In this document: piece after piece, positions 46,201 to 57,830 of the stretch
Layout of the letters: every line of letters starts with the position of its first letter
Numbering within the stretch: the first letter of the stretch is position 1
Assembly (NCBI GenBank): GCA_022059125.1
Contig: JAEUWY010000023.1
Span: 2,356,001 to 2,420,000 of the forward strand
Direction: 5' to 3'
DNA length: 64,000 nucleotides
Origin: Corynespora cassiicola
Lineage: Eukaryota > Ascomycota > Dothideomycetes > Pleosporales > Corynesporascaceae
The notes under the pieces: model-generated
What the model was told of the DNA's origin: nothing
The model's database searches: none
Seen by the model: the letters and a program-made list of their open reading frames with translations, nothing else
Program-made: the position numbers and the translations under genes

Positions 46201-49200
46201 AGGTCTCGAATCTTGTCCATGTGGTGAGCTAGCCAAGGTCCCACGATGGGGATCAAGATCACTTGATAATCTTGGCCTTCCAGAATTCCCGGCTCCGAGC
46301 GCTCGCCTGTCTCCAAATCGACAAGGCCTCCATTGAGACTGCCATCATCTCCGAACGAGGCGGTTGTATAAGTCGACAGACGCTTGAATTCGCTTTTGGA
46401 TGCGAGGAGGTCGAGCGTGGCCAGAGTGATATCATGGATATCGTTGCCAAGCTCGAGGATGCGAACTCTTGGGTTCTTGTGGACGGTCAGATCAAGCATG
46501 GCGCCAAGTCGTATGATGCTGTCATCTTCCAGAGGCGAGCTTGCTTCTGCGACAAAGTTGTCCATGTGGAGCTGCGTGTCTCGTACATCCATCAAGCCTA
46601 GGCCGTAAACGTCTGGCTTCCAAAGGCTTCGTAGCATAGGATGGCGCTCTCCAGCCGTATCAACTTGCGTGCCGGTGGTGTATGGAGTGAGGCGTACTTC
46701 ATTGAACTGAACAGCCACATCCCCCGCTGAGGTCACAATCTCGGATCCCGTCTCAGCCGAACCAAATCCAGTGATCTGAGCGTGTGCGTTGATCTGGCAT
46801 AACCCTTCTGCGGCTGTGTTCAGCACGATAGATCCGAATCGAGTGGGAACCTTGGCATGGAGGTTCGCCGGAAGGCCTTCTGCCGTCGCTACAATAGCTG
46901 TTTGCAGCATCGCGTCGAGCGTTGCCGGGTGGACAGGATAAACAGCCAGCTCATCGCCATAGGTCGTCAGCAATTGCGCTTTTGCACCGCTAAATGAAAC
47001 AGCTTTCATGCTTGGCGTCGAAAACTCTGAGATGGGCTGGAAAGCGGGGCCATAGTTCAAGCCGGTTCTGAGCAGGCGATCGTACCAGGTGCGCTTCGCA
47101 GTTGGTTCGAGGCAGGAATTTGGAGCTTCGTATTTGGGCTGCATAGGAATTTCACCCGCTGCAATAGATATGCTACCCTTCGCGTGCGGTATCGAAGAAC
47201 CATTCTGGTATGTGGAGACACTGAAGTCCCACCAGAGAGACGAGGTCGCCGCATTGGTGATGGCGGATTTATGGAGCGAGGTAAACATCTCAGTCTTGGC
47301 TGCTGCGTCCTCGGACAAGACAAGTGCGTTCAGGATGTTGACATTAGAGAAGCGGAACGATGGCTTCGCCGACAGTGGTATGTCGGTAGCCTGCATGACG
47401 GCCTCCATGGCGGTACAAATGTAGCCAGCTCCAGGAAATACGATTGTGTCCTCGAGCTTATGGTCCTTAAGCCAGGCGATATCATCCACTCGCAGAATGT
47501 TGCGAAACACCAGGTCATCTCCATTTCCACCGGGGATGAGAGAGCCGAGCAATTCGTGGCGAGGGTGCTTGCGCTGGCGATACTCGAGGCTGGCACGCCC
47601 CTCATTCCAAAGTACCTCGTCGTACTTGAACCGGTAGCGTGGAAGGTCAGTGACAACACTGAACGAAGAAGTAACAGACTTTCCAGGGCCACAAAGTCCG
47701 TTGACTTTCGTCCAGTCAATTGCGTATCCGTTAATCCAGAGATTTCCGGGTAGCCCCAATGCGCTGGCCAAAGCATCTGTGTTGCGTTTGACCGGTGCGA
47801 AATACTGGACCTGGGATCCTGAAACGCCATCTTGAGCGAGCGTCTGCTTGACGGGGAGCTCAAGAGAGGAATGAGGACCCAACTCGACGAATGCGTGGTG
47901 TGCTTGGGAGTGGATTGCGTGAATAGCCTGCGCAAATCGCACTTGGCTCTCGAGGTTGCTGCGCCAGTAGCTGCTGTTGAAGTCCGATGACTTGGGCTCG
48001 GCGGTGACCGAGGATATTACCCTTGCGCCTTTGTTCATCTGGCGAGAAGGTCCCAGAGTTGGTAGAACCCGGTCTAGGAGACTTTGGTATTCATTGCCTA
48101 ATGGTAGCATGTGGTGGGAATGGTATGCTTGTCCGCCCGTCTTCAGCTTCCGGGCGAAAGATCCATCACTTTGCAGAGTAGCTAGCAGCTTATCGATTGC
48201 CTCGCAGTCGCCGGAGATGGTTACACCCTCGGGGGAGTTGATACAAGCTACTATGGCCTGCTTTTGGAGCCCGATTTGGGCAATTTTGTCATTTGCCGCT
48301 GCTTCAGAGAGCCCGGCGGCCATCATGGCCCCTTCCCTAACACTCTTGGACACGCAAAGGCCGCGGTAATACGCTATCACAATGGCCTCAGCTGCAGTAA
48401 TGTGGCCTGCCGCAAAGGCTGCGGCAATCTCGCCGGAAGAGTGTCCGACTGTCGTATCGGGCAAGATGTTCCACGATGCCAACAACTGTACTAGCGCTAT
48501 TTGGATAGCGGTACAGCAAGGCTGTGATCGTTGTGGTGTATGGATCAAGTCCGGGTTCTCAATGTCCAGAATGGCTTCTCGTAGGGACCACGTCGGGGCG
48601 TGTGGGATACCTTTCAGTGTTGAGTCCATTTCCGTGATAACATTACGGAAAACAGGAAATTCGAACAGCTCTTTGCACATGCCTGGCCACTGTGACCCCT
48701 GTCCAGTGAATACAAAGGCCAAGGGTGGTGGTACACCTTGCGATGTTGCGATTCCTTTCGTCATGCTTTGCGTGGTAAACAATTCATTGAGACCCATTGC
48801 TTGCTTTGCAATCAAGAAGCCGCGCGTTTGGAAGTTGGTGCGTCGAGAGCCAAGTGTGTAGGCCAGGTCCAGAATGTTCGTGTTACCAAAATCGTGCCTG
48901 GCAAGATCCTCGACGCGCGCCTCAAGAGAGGTCATAGTGGCCGCAGAAAGTGGGAATACAAGGGACGACTGTGGCACAAAGGGGCGCTTTGTAGGGGGTA
49001 GACCGAGGGGAGTACCCTTCTCCAGAATAACATGCGCATTAGCACCACCGTAGCCGAACGAGTTGATACCTTGATGAAAGTTAATATTCGCGGCTGATTT
49101 GAAGCGGGGCACAAACATACCAATTCTCGGTATGCGATTCTTATCTCCAGGCCACGCTATGAGCTCTGTGGGGATAGAAATACCATCTTTAAAGGGCTCT

Positions 49201-50558
49201 AGCTTAGGGTTCAATTTTTTCAGGCCATATGTAGGAGGGATATGGCCCTTCTCCAAGGATAGTGTGGACTTTATGACGCCTGCAATACCACTTGCTGCCT
49301 CTGAATGTCCAATGTTTGATTTTACTGATCCAATGAAGAGGGGCCGATCTGCCGGACGGTGAAAGACGCGACTGAGGCCTTCTACCTCAATGGCATCTCC
49401 GACCTTGGTGCCGGTACCGTGGCATTCGATGTATGTGATATCTTCGGGACTCAGTGAAGCCTTGCTCATAGCTTTCCGGATCACGGCTTCTTGGCCGTCG
49501 GCACTAGGAAGACTAATGCCCGCCGTCTTGCCGTTTCTGTGATGGAATGAGCGTTTGTCGACACGTTAGATGAGGACATGGAGATAACTTACGCATTGAT
49601 GGCAGATCCCTTGATGACACTCCGGATAGCATCTCCATCTCGAATGGCATCGCTCAGTCGCTTAACATAAAGAGCACCAATACCCTCCGCTCGACCATAG
49701 CCATCTGCAGAAGCATCGAAAGTGTGGCATTCTGAGGTAGCTGATAGAACGCCAGCTTTCATAGTGCCAATATGCTGTTCGGCAGATTGGATCAGATTGG
49801 CGCCCGCGACGATAGCAGCATCACATTCGTGATTCTCTAGTGCGGTACACGCTACGTGTAGACAGTACAACGAGGAGGAGCATGCAGTGTCAATGACAAG
49901 ACTGGGACCCTTCAGGTTAAAGACGTGACTGATACGGTTGCCTAGGATTGAAGTGCCCATGCCCGTGGAGTTGTAACGGGTGAGGTAGTCGGCATCGCGG
50001 CTCTGCATTACCAGATAGTCGAAAGTAAAATTTCCAACGTAGCAGCCTGTGTTGGAGCCTGAGGCGGCATTGAGTGGCACGCCTGCGTTTTCAAGACACT
50101 CAAATACTACTTCAAGTAGCTTGCGTTGTTGAGGATCCATATAGGTAGCTTCAAGGTTGTTGATGCCGAACATGCTGTTTTCGAACTCGCGTGTATCTTC
50201 ATTAAGAAAATAACCACCCTTGGTCATCATGCTGCCAGGTCGTTCGCTTCCATTAGGATGATAGAAGCCATCCACATTGAAGCGCGACTTGGGAACATTG
50301 CATTTTCCAGATTTTCCATTGGAAAGGAGATCCCAAAAGGCGTGTGGTGATGTCGAATCTCCTGGTAGTCGGCAAGCTGGGGGTGACAAGTCATCAGTAT
50401 ACCTCGCCGATAGTCCTTGCCTCATTTACAAGCGACAACTCACCAAGACCGCAAATTGCCAAGGGCTCCTTGGGCATAGATATAGGTGAAGGAGGTGTTG
50501 AATCCATGGGACTCCATGAGCCCTCGCTAGGGTCGTCCGACATAATCATTGGAGCCAT
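43269..50558 (-). CDS. highly reducing type I polyketide synthase
   Basis: Exons are 50558..50444, 50376..49593, 49536..49121 and 49069..43269 (2371 residues). Domains are as follows. KS: Cys204 in DTACSSSLY, with His in ECHGTGTKVGD and SNIGHSEAASG. AT near 550-860: GHSSGEIAAAF. DH near 940-1230: His in WLKDHKLEDTIVFPGAGY and Asp in HPATLDAML. A methyltransferase-like stretch near 1300-1480 has a broken SAM motif (ILELGNDIHDIT). ER near 1640-1910: HCGAGGVGMAAIRVAQ. KR near 1990-2175: SNYCAGNHF. ACP: phosphopantetheine Ser in YGMDSMIAAE near 2327. No thioesterase or condensation domain follows, so release must occur in trans or spontaneously. The 51-bp third intron is a multiple of three without a stop, so an unspliced model would wrongly add 17 residues before INSFGYGG. 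It should make a reduced, unmethylated polyketide; the product is unknown. Confidence 0.93.
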
Positions 50559-50941
50559 TTCTAGAAACTGGAGAGAGGACGCTGGGTATATAGTCTTGAA
50601 ACGATTTTCTTGAGCTTTAGGAAATGTATTTTTGTAATATTTTTCCGGCGAAATATAGCATTAAATATATATATATGGTGGTTTAAGAGTGGTACGGAAA
50701 AGGGTCCACTTGATCGGCGCCTGGATTCCCGCACGCGTCTCGGCAACGGAAACCCCGAGCGAACGTCACATCGGGCATGTACCTCCATCACCGACTAGAG
50801 ACTTGGGGAATATCTTCGGCTTTTCGGTTCGTTGCCACGTTCGACTGAGGATGCTCGGGAAGTCCACAGGTACAAGCCAGTCGTCATGGCCCACAAACGG
50901 AATTGAACTTGTCCAACTCTTACGCCACTATTTTCGTAACC
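50559..50941. promoter_or_regulatory. divergent promoter PKS / SDR-1 with GCTCGGGAA site
   Basis: This 383-bp spacer carries GCTCGGGAA at 50853-50861 and the inverse CCCCGAGC at 50753-50760. An ATATATATATAT tract near 50667 may act as a TATA element for the PKS. The motif recurs in the other promoters of the cluster. Confidence 0.55.
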
Positions 50942-52063
50942 ATGGGAGAACACACACCTTCTGTACTAATTACGGGGTAGCTATCACGGAAAAAGTAGCA
51001 TGGAAAGGTTGCTAACCGATCATACAGATGTGGCAATGGTGGAATTGGTCATGCGCTCGCGCTGGAATTCAAAGCGAAGGGGTACACAGTGATAACGACA
51101 TTATTGCCCCACGAATCAAGCACGCATTTGACTGAATGCGGTATCCATTCGTTTACTGCGGATGTGACGAAAGATGAGGATATCGAAGGGTTGTGCAAAA
51201 AGGTCACCAGTATTACAAACGGCCAACTCCATGTGCTCGTGAACAACGCAGGCATATGTAAGTCATTTCTTCGGAGGGCTTTTCTTCTCTTAAATTCCAC
51301 TATTCAATGATGCTGAGAGATTAGGTTATACCATGACGGCCATTGATACGGACGTACGCGAGGTGGAAAAGATGTTCGCTGTGAACGTCTTCGGCCCCAT
51401 GCGCATGGTGCACTTCTTCCACCAGCTACTAGTGGCAGCGCATGGGAAAATTGTCAATATTGGCAGTGTTGGTGGCATTGTACCATACGTGTATGGTGCG
51501 AGTTACAATGCGACCAAGGCGGCGCTGCATCACTGGGGAAATACTCTGCGTGTAGAAATGAAACCTTTGGGGTAAGGAATTATTGACTGGTAATTTGAAG
51601 GTAGCTGATACGCAATTCAGTGTCGACGTTGTCAATGTCATTTCCGGGGAGGTGAAGACCAACATCTTGAAGCGCGACCAAGGACGAAAATTGCCTGCCA
51701 GCTCTCTTTACCAACCACTCGAAGCAGAATTTTCTGGTCATGTGGATAGGTCACCGAGTGAGTTGAAAAAATACAAGGAGATGAGGCATGGCTGATTCAT
51801 GGCTGTAGACACGACAACTCCGGGTGAGTACGCGGCAGCAGTGGTGAAGGAAATTGGGAAACGCCGGCCAAGGGCGTGGTTTTGGACAGGAGCCACTACG
51901 TCGATTGTGCGTTGGGGCGACATGCTCTTGCCGAGGACCTTCTGGGTAAGTCGATCGTTCGATATTATGGGATTGTGGATACCTAGATATCATGCTGACT
52001 GAGCTGCAGGACTGGCTGTTTACTCGTTGGTTCAACCTCAACAAACTGCGACGTGAGGGCTAA
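50942..52063 (+). CDS. short-chain dehydrogenase/reductase 1 (Ayr1-like)
   Basis: Exons are 50942..50976, 51028..51257, 51325..51571, 51621..51757, 51809..51945 and 52010..52063 (279 residues). The cofactor motif is split by intron 1 (VLITGCGNGGIGHALA). NNAG is present (VLVNNAGIC), and the catalytic Ser and Tyr-x3-Lys lie in NIGSVGG and YGASYNATKAALHHW. The C-terminal WGDMLLPRTFWDWLFTRWF is amphipathic or membrane-associated, as in Ayr1-type reductases. Family knowledge: NADPH-dependent reductases of keto groups. In this context it probably reduces or oxidises a polyketide intermediate. It shares a promoter with the PKS. Intron 4 was placed because the unspliced frame meets a TGA. Confidence 0.85.
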
Positions 52064-52708
52064 GGCAGCCAACTAGAATTTGTGTAGGAGTGTAGAGAAT
52101 AGGTAGAGCTGGAGGGTCTAGCTAAGACTAGATGGATGCAGATATGATTCAATATGCGTATGGATCTGTGTCTCCAAATCACGTTTGGGGCTGACCCCTG
52201 CGTTTTTACTTGAGCTTTTTGGACTTATAGCCTTGTGTGAAACTGTACCTCTCTGGAATGCGTAGGTATACTTGGAAATGCTCAGAGATGGCGTGAGAAC
52301 GATATGCTGTGAAAAGTATAGTGAAGTACGCTGAGGCCAATCGGATCCGCTCCCTGCCCGAGCCATCACCTCTGGGACTTCACTCTGCCCAGGTGGCAAT
52401 GAGACAAGACTCCATGTTGAACACAAGTAACTCATTTACATGTAATCATATCAGCAAAGAGCAAACCGGCTGTTGCATGCTTCACGATGATATCCTATGT
52501 AGCAACTGACGAAATGGCCAATGATCAATTCACCTACTACCTCTCTGTGTAACAACAGTCACGTGACGTCGGCTCAAGCTGCCCTTTTGGGCAGGTGGCT
52601 AGCACAGGCAACCTCTGTAGCTTCTTCTCCCTAACCACTACACCACTCGGCTCCTCCCTCCTAGACTACTTTTCGTCATCGTCTTTTGACGAGAGTCCCC
52701 GTGAAAGG
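52064..52708. other. intergenic between convergent SDR-1 and P450-1
   Basis: This 645-bp spacer lies between converging 3' ends. No gene is supported. Confidence 0.5.
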
Positions 52709-54375
52709 TCACCCACTCTCGACGTGACGGCGCTCGATGCGAAGCCACATGTTCCGATGAACAAACAAACCCAAGTTCTGCACCGTCCATTGTTTCTTGT
52801 CATCAGCAAGGGACGGGCGGAACTTGCGAAACAGGTGCACCAGCAGCTTGTACGTCTCCATCATGGCAATGTTCTTCCCCAAGCACACACGGGTTCCGTA
52901 TCCCCACGTCAACATGTACCGCTCCATTTCCTGCGTCTGGTCCTCGCTCTGGAGCCAACGCTCCGGCCGGAACTCGTCTGCATCGTTGCCAAACACAGCC
53001 GGGTCACGATTCACCACGTATGGGTTAGCGCCAATCTCGGTACCGGGAGGTGCGTAGTGTCCATCCAGCCACAGGCCTTGGTCACCAACGAGGCGAGAGA
53101 GCAGGATTGAGGCGGGCGGCTGGTACCGCAGCACCTCGCGATAGCAGGCCACGAAATACGTCATCTTCTGTATCTCGTCAAACGTCGCCACAGGGGATGA
53201 CAAGGCGCCCCGGTGCTTGAAGTCTTCCATCTCGGCCATGAGACGCGCGTGCACGCCTGGCGTCTCCAGCACGTGCTGGACGAAGCCGCAGAGGAAGGCG
53301 GCTGTAGTATCCGAGGCCAGCACCATCAGCACGAACGAGTCGGTGCCCGTCTCCTCGAGCTCAATGGCGCTGCCGTCCTCCCTGTTGGCGGCCAGCACGT
53401 TGTTGACGCCCTTGTGCGTCGCCTTCTGCTCGCTCTCTACGCTAGCGCGTTCCTGCACCAAGGAATTGCGGAACTGTTACGCGCCCCGTCAGCCTCTCTC
53501 CGTCACAATAGCGAACGACTCGCACCTGTAAGGGGAACTTTGACCACATACCGCCATGAGCTTCTCGGTCGCCTCCTGGTCTCCGAACTTGCTGGGGAGC
53601 ACCAGCTTCCTCAGGAAGCCACTCCGCAGGACGGGTGCGCAGAGCCAGGGCAGCGCATAGACGAGCGCGGCATACGGGGCCATGGAGTGGAAATTTTTAA
53701 TCAGACTGGCCACATCACAGCCTGAGCGCACGAAGCCGAGCGCTTTCCCTAGCGTCAGGGTGCAAATGGTGTCGTAAGCAAACCACCTGTATCCACCGTC
53801 CGACGTTAACCAGTGCAGACCAAATCCTTCCGGGCCGATACCTACTGAGACCAACCCGCAAAATCGAGCCGCTCGCCGCTCTCGGCAAAGCGCGTGTCTA
53901 GGGCCGCCGCCCATTCCAGCACGCATTTGTCCATGTCGCTCTCAAGCTTGCGGAGATTTGTCTGGAAGAACGTGCTCGCGACGCGCTTGCGTCTCGCAGC
54001 ATGCTCCCGCCAATCGCGTGCCTCAAGCGGCGGTGCCAGATCGCCCAGGATTGCTTGTGTGAAGATATCCGTCTTGTCTGCTCGGCGGTGGTAGATCTGT
54101 GGGAGAAGCTGGGCCTGGCTAACGGCAAGCAGGTTTGGAGCGGCCCGCACCACGGGGCCGTAACGGGCGTGAGCTGCCACCCCTAGCCTGTGCTGTTGCT
54201 TGCCCCGCAGTATCCAGAGCTTGGAGAAGTCGGATGCTATCGCCCACGTCGGCCCAGGGAAGTGCCGCAGAGGGTGAAAGAAGATGTTGTAAATGCCCCG
54301 CCAGACAATGTAGGCAGCCAGCCCAATGAGCGGGCTTGCCATCCAGAGCAGCATGGTTCCAATCCTTGCATTCAT
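52709..54375 (-). CDS. cytochrome P450 monooxygenase 1
   Basis: Exons are 54375..53846, 53786..53552 and 53473..52709 (509 residues). An N-terminal membrane anchor (LLWMASPLIGLAAYIVW) is followed by a Pro-rich hinge (FFHPLRHFPGPTWA). The I-helix reads VLASDTTAAF, with Ala where Gly is usual. The ExxR motif is REVLRYQPP. The heme loop WGYGTRVCLGKNIA has the cysteine ligand but Trp in place of the usual Phe. It resembles benzoate-4-monooxygenase/pisatin-demethylase-type fungal P450s and is clearly related to the second P450 of this cluster. It acts at the endoplasmic reticulum and is expected to hydroxylate or otherwise oxidise the polyketide; the position is unknown. Confidence 0.9.
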
Positions 54376-55032
54376 GGTTTGTCTGTGGTATAACGAGGAA
54401 CGAGGAGGAAAAGATACAGAGAAGGGGGGCGCCTGCGTCTCATACGGCCGCAGCCCGCATTTTTGACCAGCTGCACCTCGGGAACAGGGTACACCATACT
54501 CAACACACTATTCCACATGGCCGACATGGCGCTCGGGAAACCGTTGGATTGCCGACGCCCCACATCACCCGAGCGAGCGACGTAATTGAGGGTTAAATTG
54601 CCTTGGTGCCCTGGTTTGAGACGAGTATGAACGAGAGTCAATACGATGAATCCTTCCATCAGTCAAGTGGCCATGTGTGGGTCTCCGCATCTGACATGGA
54701 CTGAGGGTCAATTAATGCAACGAGAATCCTACAAGTGGACAAGCTACGTTATTCCACATGGCGACTCCCGCATACCGTTGCTTGTGGATTGAAAGGTCGT
54801 TACCAGTGGCTTGTCTAAGGGATCCAGCTATGTACCAGCTTTGAGCCGATAATGCAGGTTCGAAGATCCCCTGATCCTGCATACGAGCTAGACTCGGGTT
54901 ATATACTACCAGTCCCCTCAAGCGGGCAATCAAATTCATCTTTTACAAGTCTATTCCTTCGCCAAGTGTAATGCATACAGAGCCTCGCCAAATCCCCGTC
55001 AACACCTCGTAAATTCTTCACAATACCTCCGC
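54376..55032. promoter_or_regulatory. divergent promoter P450-1 / cluster regulator with TCGGGAA sites
   Basis: This 657-bp spacer carries TCGGGAA at 54478-54484, GCTCGGGAA at 54531-54539 and the inverse CCCGAGC at 54568-54574. The last two form an inverted pair. The regulator may therefore control its own gene. Confidence 0.55.
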
Positions 55033-56151
55033 ATGAACATGACCGACGAAGTGCCTCAACTACTAGACGGCAAAGCCGCCAAATTACGTGCATCCTGCGA
55101 CGCTTGCAATGAGAGCAAGGTGCGTTGTAGCCAAACAAAACCATCTTGCACGCGGTGTCAGAAGCAAGGAGTCGTGTGCGTGTATGGTCTGTCCCGCCGC
55201 AGCCACAAGTCCGCCCCTCGCGTGGGAGCTTCACGCCCTTCGCCCACCATCGACATATCTCTCTCACAAGATGATTCGGCGGCAGCGACCGATGCAGAAA
55301 CATCTAGTGGGAATCCATCGGCTCGGCATAGTATCTCATCCGTTTTAAGCCCATCCTTTCAAGACACTGAAGGTACGGCAGCCGCGGCCAGCAACCAGCC
55401 ACAGACATGCTCGGATCAACCTTCAATCAACTTTATCGACAACCTTTCTTCAACCGACTTCAATCTACCCAGCCTCATATGCAATGAAGGCATTGAAAGC
55501 TTAGGGAACTGTGCCATGTCCCCCTTTGCTCTCTTCGACCAGTTTGACACTCTCGTGCCGCATGATTTATCAAATAATTCCGAGTCCCCTTCTCAGCCAC
55601 CGCAGCTGGCTTCAGAGCTCAGTGATGGGTGCCATTGCATCTCTCGCGCTACCAGTGAGCTCACATCCACACTGTTGCTATCCGATACTAGTGGCAGCTC
55701 GGTCGATGTTCAGCTCTCCATAATCAAACGGGCTATCCAGATCTCCCAGGATTGCATAAATTGCACCTGTTTCACAGGAGAACTAGCAATCGTTACCTTT
55801 CTACTGCTCGTAGGCCGCATCATAAAAGGTTTCGAAATAATCTTGGGGGCTGATTTACCATTGGCCCCGGCCGCTTCGTTAGCCACTAGGAACGACTCGG
55901 TAGGGAGTGCGACTCCAAAATTGACGTGGGGAAAGCTCCCGATCGAAGTCGAAGAAGAACATCAGCTCAAGAAACATCTATTCTGGCTCAATTTTCAAAA
56001 GCTGGAGCGGCTTTTGGGACAGTTGAGCGACTCGATCAAGCAGCTGCGGATTCGCCAAGGCCCAAACAATTCAGCACACGTAATGGCCTGTGAATGCATG
56101 CACATGTGGTTGGAGCAATGGGCAAATGTAGTCAAGAATGGCTTTACTTGA
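55033..56151 (+). CDS. AflR-type Zn2Cys6 cluster regulator
   Basis: A single exon codes 372 residues, starting at MNMTDEVPQLLDGKAAK. The zinc cluster is complete: C-x2-C-x6-C-x6-C-x2-C-x6-C in SCDACNESKVRCSQTKPSC and TRCQKQGVVC. The basic tail YGLSRRSHK is typical of AflR-like pathway regulators. The Ser/Thr-rich middle and the C-terminal block CINCTCFTGELAIVTFLLL ... LFWLNFQKLERLLGQLSD fit the AflR family. By position it is the pathway-specific activator of this polyketide cluster (inference). The stop is a tandem TGA-TAG, and an 81-codon frame continues directly in phase after it (56155-56400), so the true C-terminus may be longer through splicing. Confidence 0.87.
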   Translation: MNMTDEVPQLLDGKAAKLRASCDACNESKVRCSQTKPSCTRCQKQGVVCVYGLSRRSHKSAPRVGASRPSPTIDISLSQDDSAAATDAETSSGNPSARHSISSVLSPSFQDTEGTAAAASNQPQTCSDQPSINFIDNLSSTDFNLPSLICNEGIESLGNCAMSPFALFDQFDTLVPHDLSNNSESPSQPPQLASELSDGCHCISRATSELTSTLLLSDTSGSSVDVQLSIIKRAIQISQDCINCTCFTGELAIVTFLLLVGRIIKGFEIILGADLPLAPAASLATRNDSVGSATPKLTWGKLPIEVEEEHQLKKHLFWLNFQKLERLLGQLSDSIKQLRIRQGPNNSAHVMACECMHMWLEQWANVVKNGFT

Positions 56152-56154
56152 TAG

Positions 56155-56400
56155 ATGGATACAAAAAATATGTCACCTCAAAATCCAGTAACCTATGATT
56201 TCAAAGGATTGCAAGTGCCTCTGCATTCCTCAATTATGTCCCAGATCCGCGTACTCGCCCGCCAAGTCACCCAAATCCTCTCCAAGGACTTCACCTCCAA
56301 CATTGAGCGGCTTCACGTCCAGCAAGACGAAAAGCATACGGCCGCTTCGGTGTTGATCGCAATTACGCCATTTGTGCATCGTCCCGCGATTCACGCCTAG
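56155..56400 (+). other. in-phase open frame after the regulator's stop codons
   Basis: An 81-codon frame in the same phase as the regulator has protein-like composition (MSQIRVLARQVTQILSKDF, TSNIERLHVQQDEK). An intron from GTAGTC (near 56125) to the CCCAG before ATCCGC (near 56246) would join it in frame. It could be a spliced C-terminal exon, a decayed one, or chance. Confidence 0.35.
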
Positions 56401-56406
56401 GGTCTG

Positions 56407-57136
56407 TCAGATGCCTTCTGATTGGCTCGGGAATTTACCAAAAAAAGAGAGGAAGATGCGGGGCAAGGAGTCCTCCCGGAACGCGGTGCGAGTACGCCCC
56501 TCCCGTGGCCTGACTGCTAGCGTAGGATTTGGTGGTTGCGAAACAAGACCTCTCAAAGGCTTGTGCGACGCTTATGTGCAAGCGATCGAAGGGGGTGCCG
56601 CCGCATTACAACCTCTCGATTATTTTTGGGTCGGGACTTACTCATGTCACCCGGAAACATGATCTTCTTCTCCCCGCTATCCAACGAGAGTTCAAAGGTG
56701 CCTTCGACCACAATCCCATAGTCGATGGACATGGCGCGATGAAGGGGAGATTCGACCCCTGGTGCGAAGTCGATCAAGCGTGCCACACTGCCGTTGGCGA
56801 CATGGATCCCGGGCTGTCATACCCGCGCCAAGTTAGAAACCAGTCTCCACCCACATATCTGTGCAGGGTACTAGGGACGCGTACCTCGTTATCTCTGGCA
56901 TAGGCTAGATCCTTGTCGTCATTCATGTCGACAGGGTTGGCATTCGTGCTGTAGATGATGTTGGCCACGGCGTTCCCGTTAACCATCACTCGATGGTGGG
57001 CGCCATCATCATCCTTCAGGAACACGCCTTGACCACTGCTGTTGTGTGACGTTATGAAGCGACGTGCATGCCGCAGATCTTCGGCGGGAAAACGGCCGAT
57101 CGGACCCTGAGGGTAGACTGGTCCAGGAGGTGCCAT
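56407..57136 (-). CDS. cupin-fold protein of the polyketide cluster
   Basis: Exons are 57136..56885, 56813..56642 and 56516..56407 (177 residues, the usual size of small fungal cupins). The cupin core is clear: [20 protein letters not shown], then [19 protein letters not shown] and IMFPGDM. The single His of the first motif is present; the metal set looks incomplete compared with classic cupin dioxygenases. The third exon ([20 protein letters not shown]) is weakly conserved and placed by frame and splice signals across a 125-bp intron. Related cupins occur in several fungal metabolite clusters, patulin's PatJ being one example. A dehydratase, isomerase or oxygenase role in tailoring is possible but not shown by sequence. 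Confidence 0.75.
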
Positions 57137-57830
57137 GGCTGAAAAAATGTCGCTGACGTATGATGAGGACTGACCTGACAGGTAAAGATTTGTTTCAAGG
57201 CGTCCCTGTTTTGACTTTGAACCTATCTCCACCACGCGTTCTTGCCCTTTATGCTTCAGTCTTGCTGGGAACGTTAAAGTGGATGCTCGGGAATTTCGGG
57301 CATACGTGGATGACTGGCTCGGGATTGACGCTCTCTCGGAAATGCTAATTATCTAATAGAATTGTCTGGAATGGCAACACGTGCTTCTACGTTGTTCATG
57401 CTGTACCTATGATCTTGAGGGTCTATACTTTCACCTTCATGAGTTAACAGATGCGATGATGTTTTTACGTAATTGAGACTTGAATGGAATAACCGTTGAA
57501 ATTGTTGTGGAATTCCACAATTCAAGACCCCTCAACGCACATATGTTGGTGGTTGGGCTGGGTTGTTTTACGTAGAAGAATTATGAAGAGTCATGCTTTT
57601 ATAATCTAAAGCACCGTAGAATTATCGTCCACCTGAGGCCATTTTTTGTGTCAAGTCTCACATCGCGGAAGAGTCGTTTTATCTACTGTCTGAGCCAAGA
57701 TGAATCTACAAATGGTTAAACATGCGCACCTATATTCCAAACGTTGCGATTCTTATTCAGTAGGCTGTGTCTCTTTGTAACACTATTTTATTCTAGTATG
57801 AATCTAAACTCAAGGCCATGTGGATTTTGT
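57137..57830. promoter_or_regulatory. cupin promoter with two GCTCGGGA sites
   Basis: The spacer runs from the cupin start to the 3' end of SDR-2. It has GCTCGGGAA at 57285-57293, continuing TTTCGGGCAT, and GCTCGGGAT at 57317-57325. The rest, from about 57350, is AT-rich with no gene. Confidence 0.55.

Noticed and set aside
43269..50558. Two separate PKS genes suggested by a gap between long frames at about 49.5 kb
   Set aside because: A standard 56-bp intron joins them within the KS domain, giving one complete synthase.
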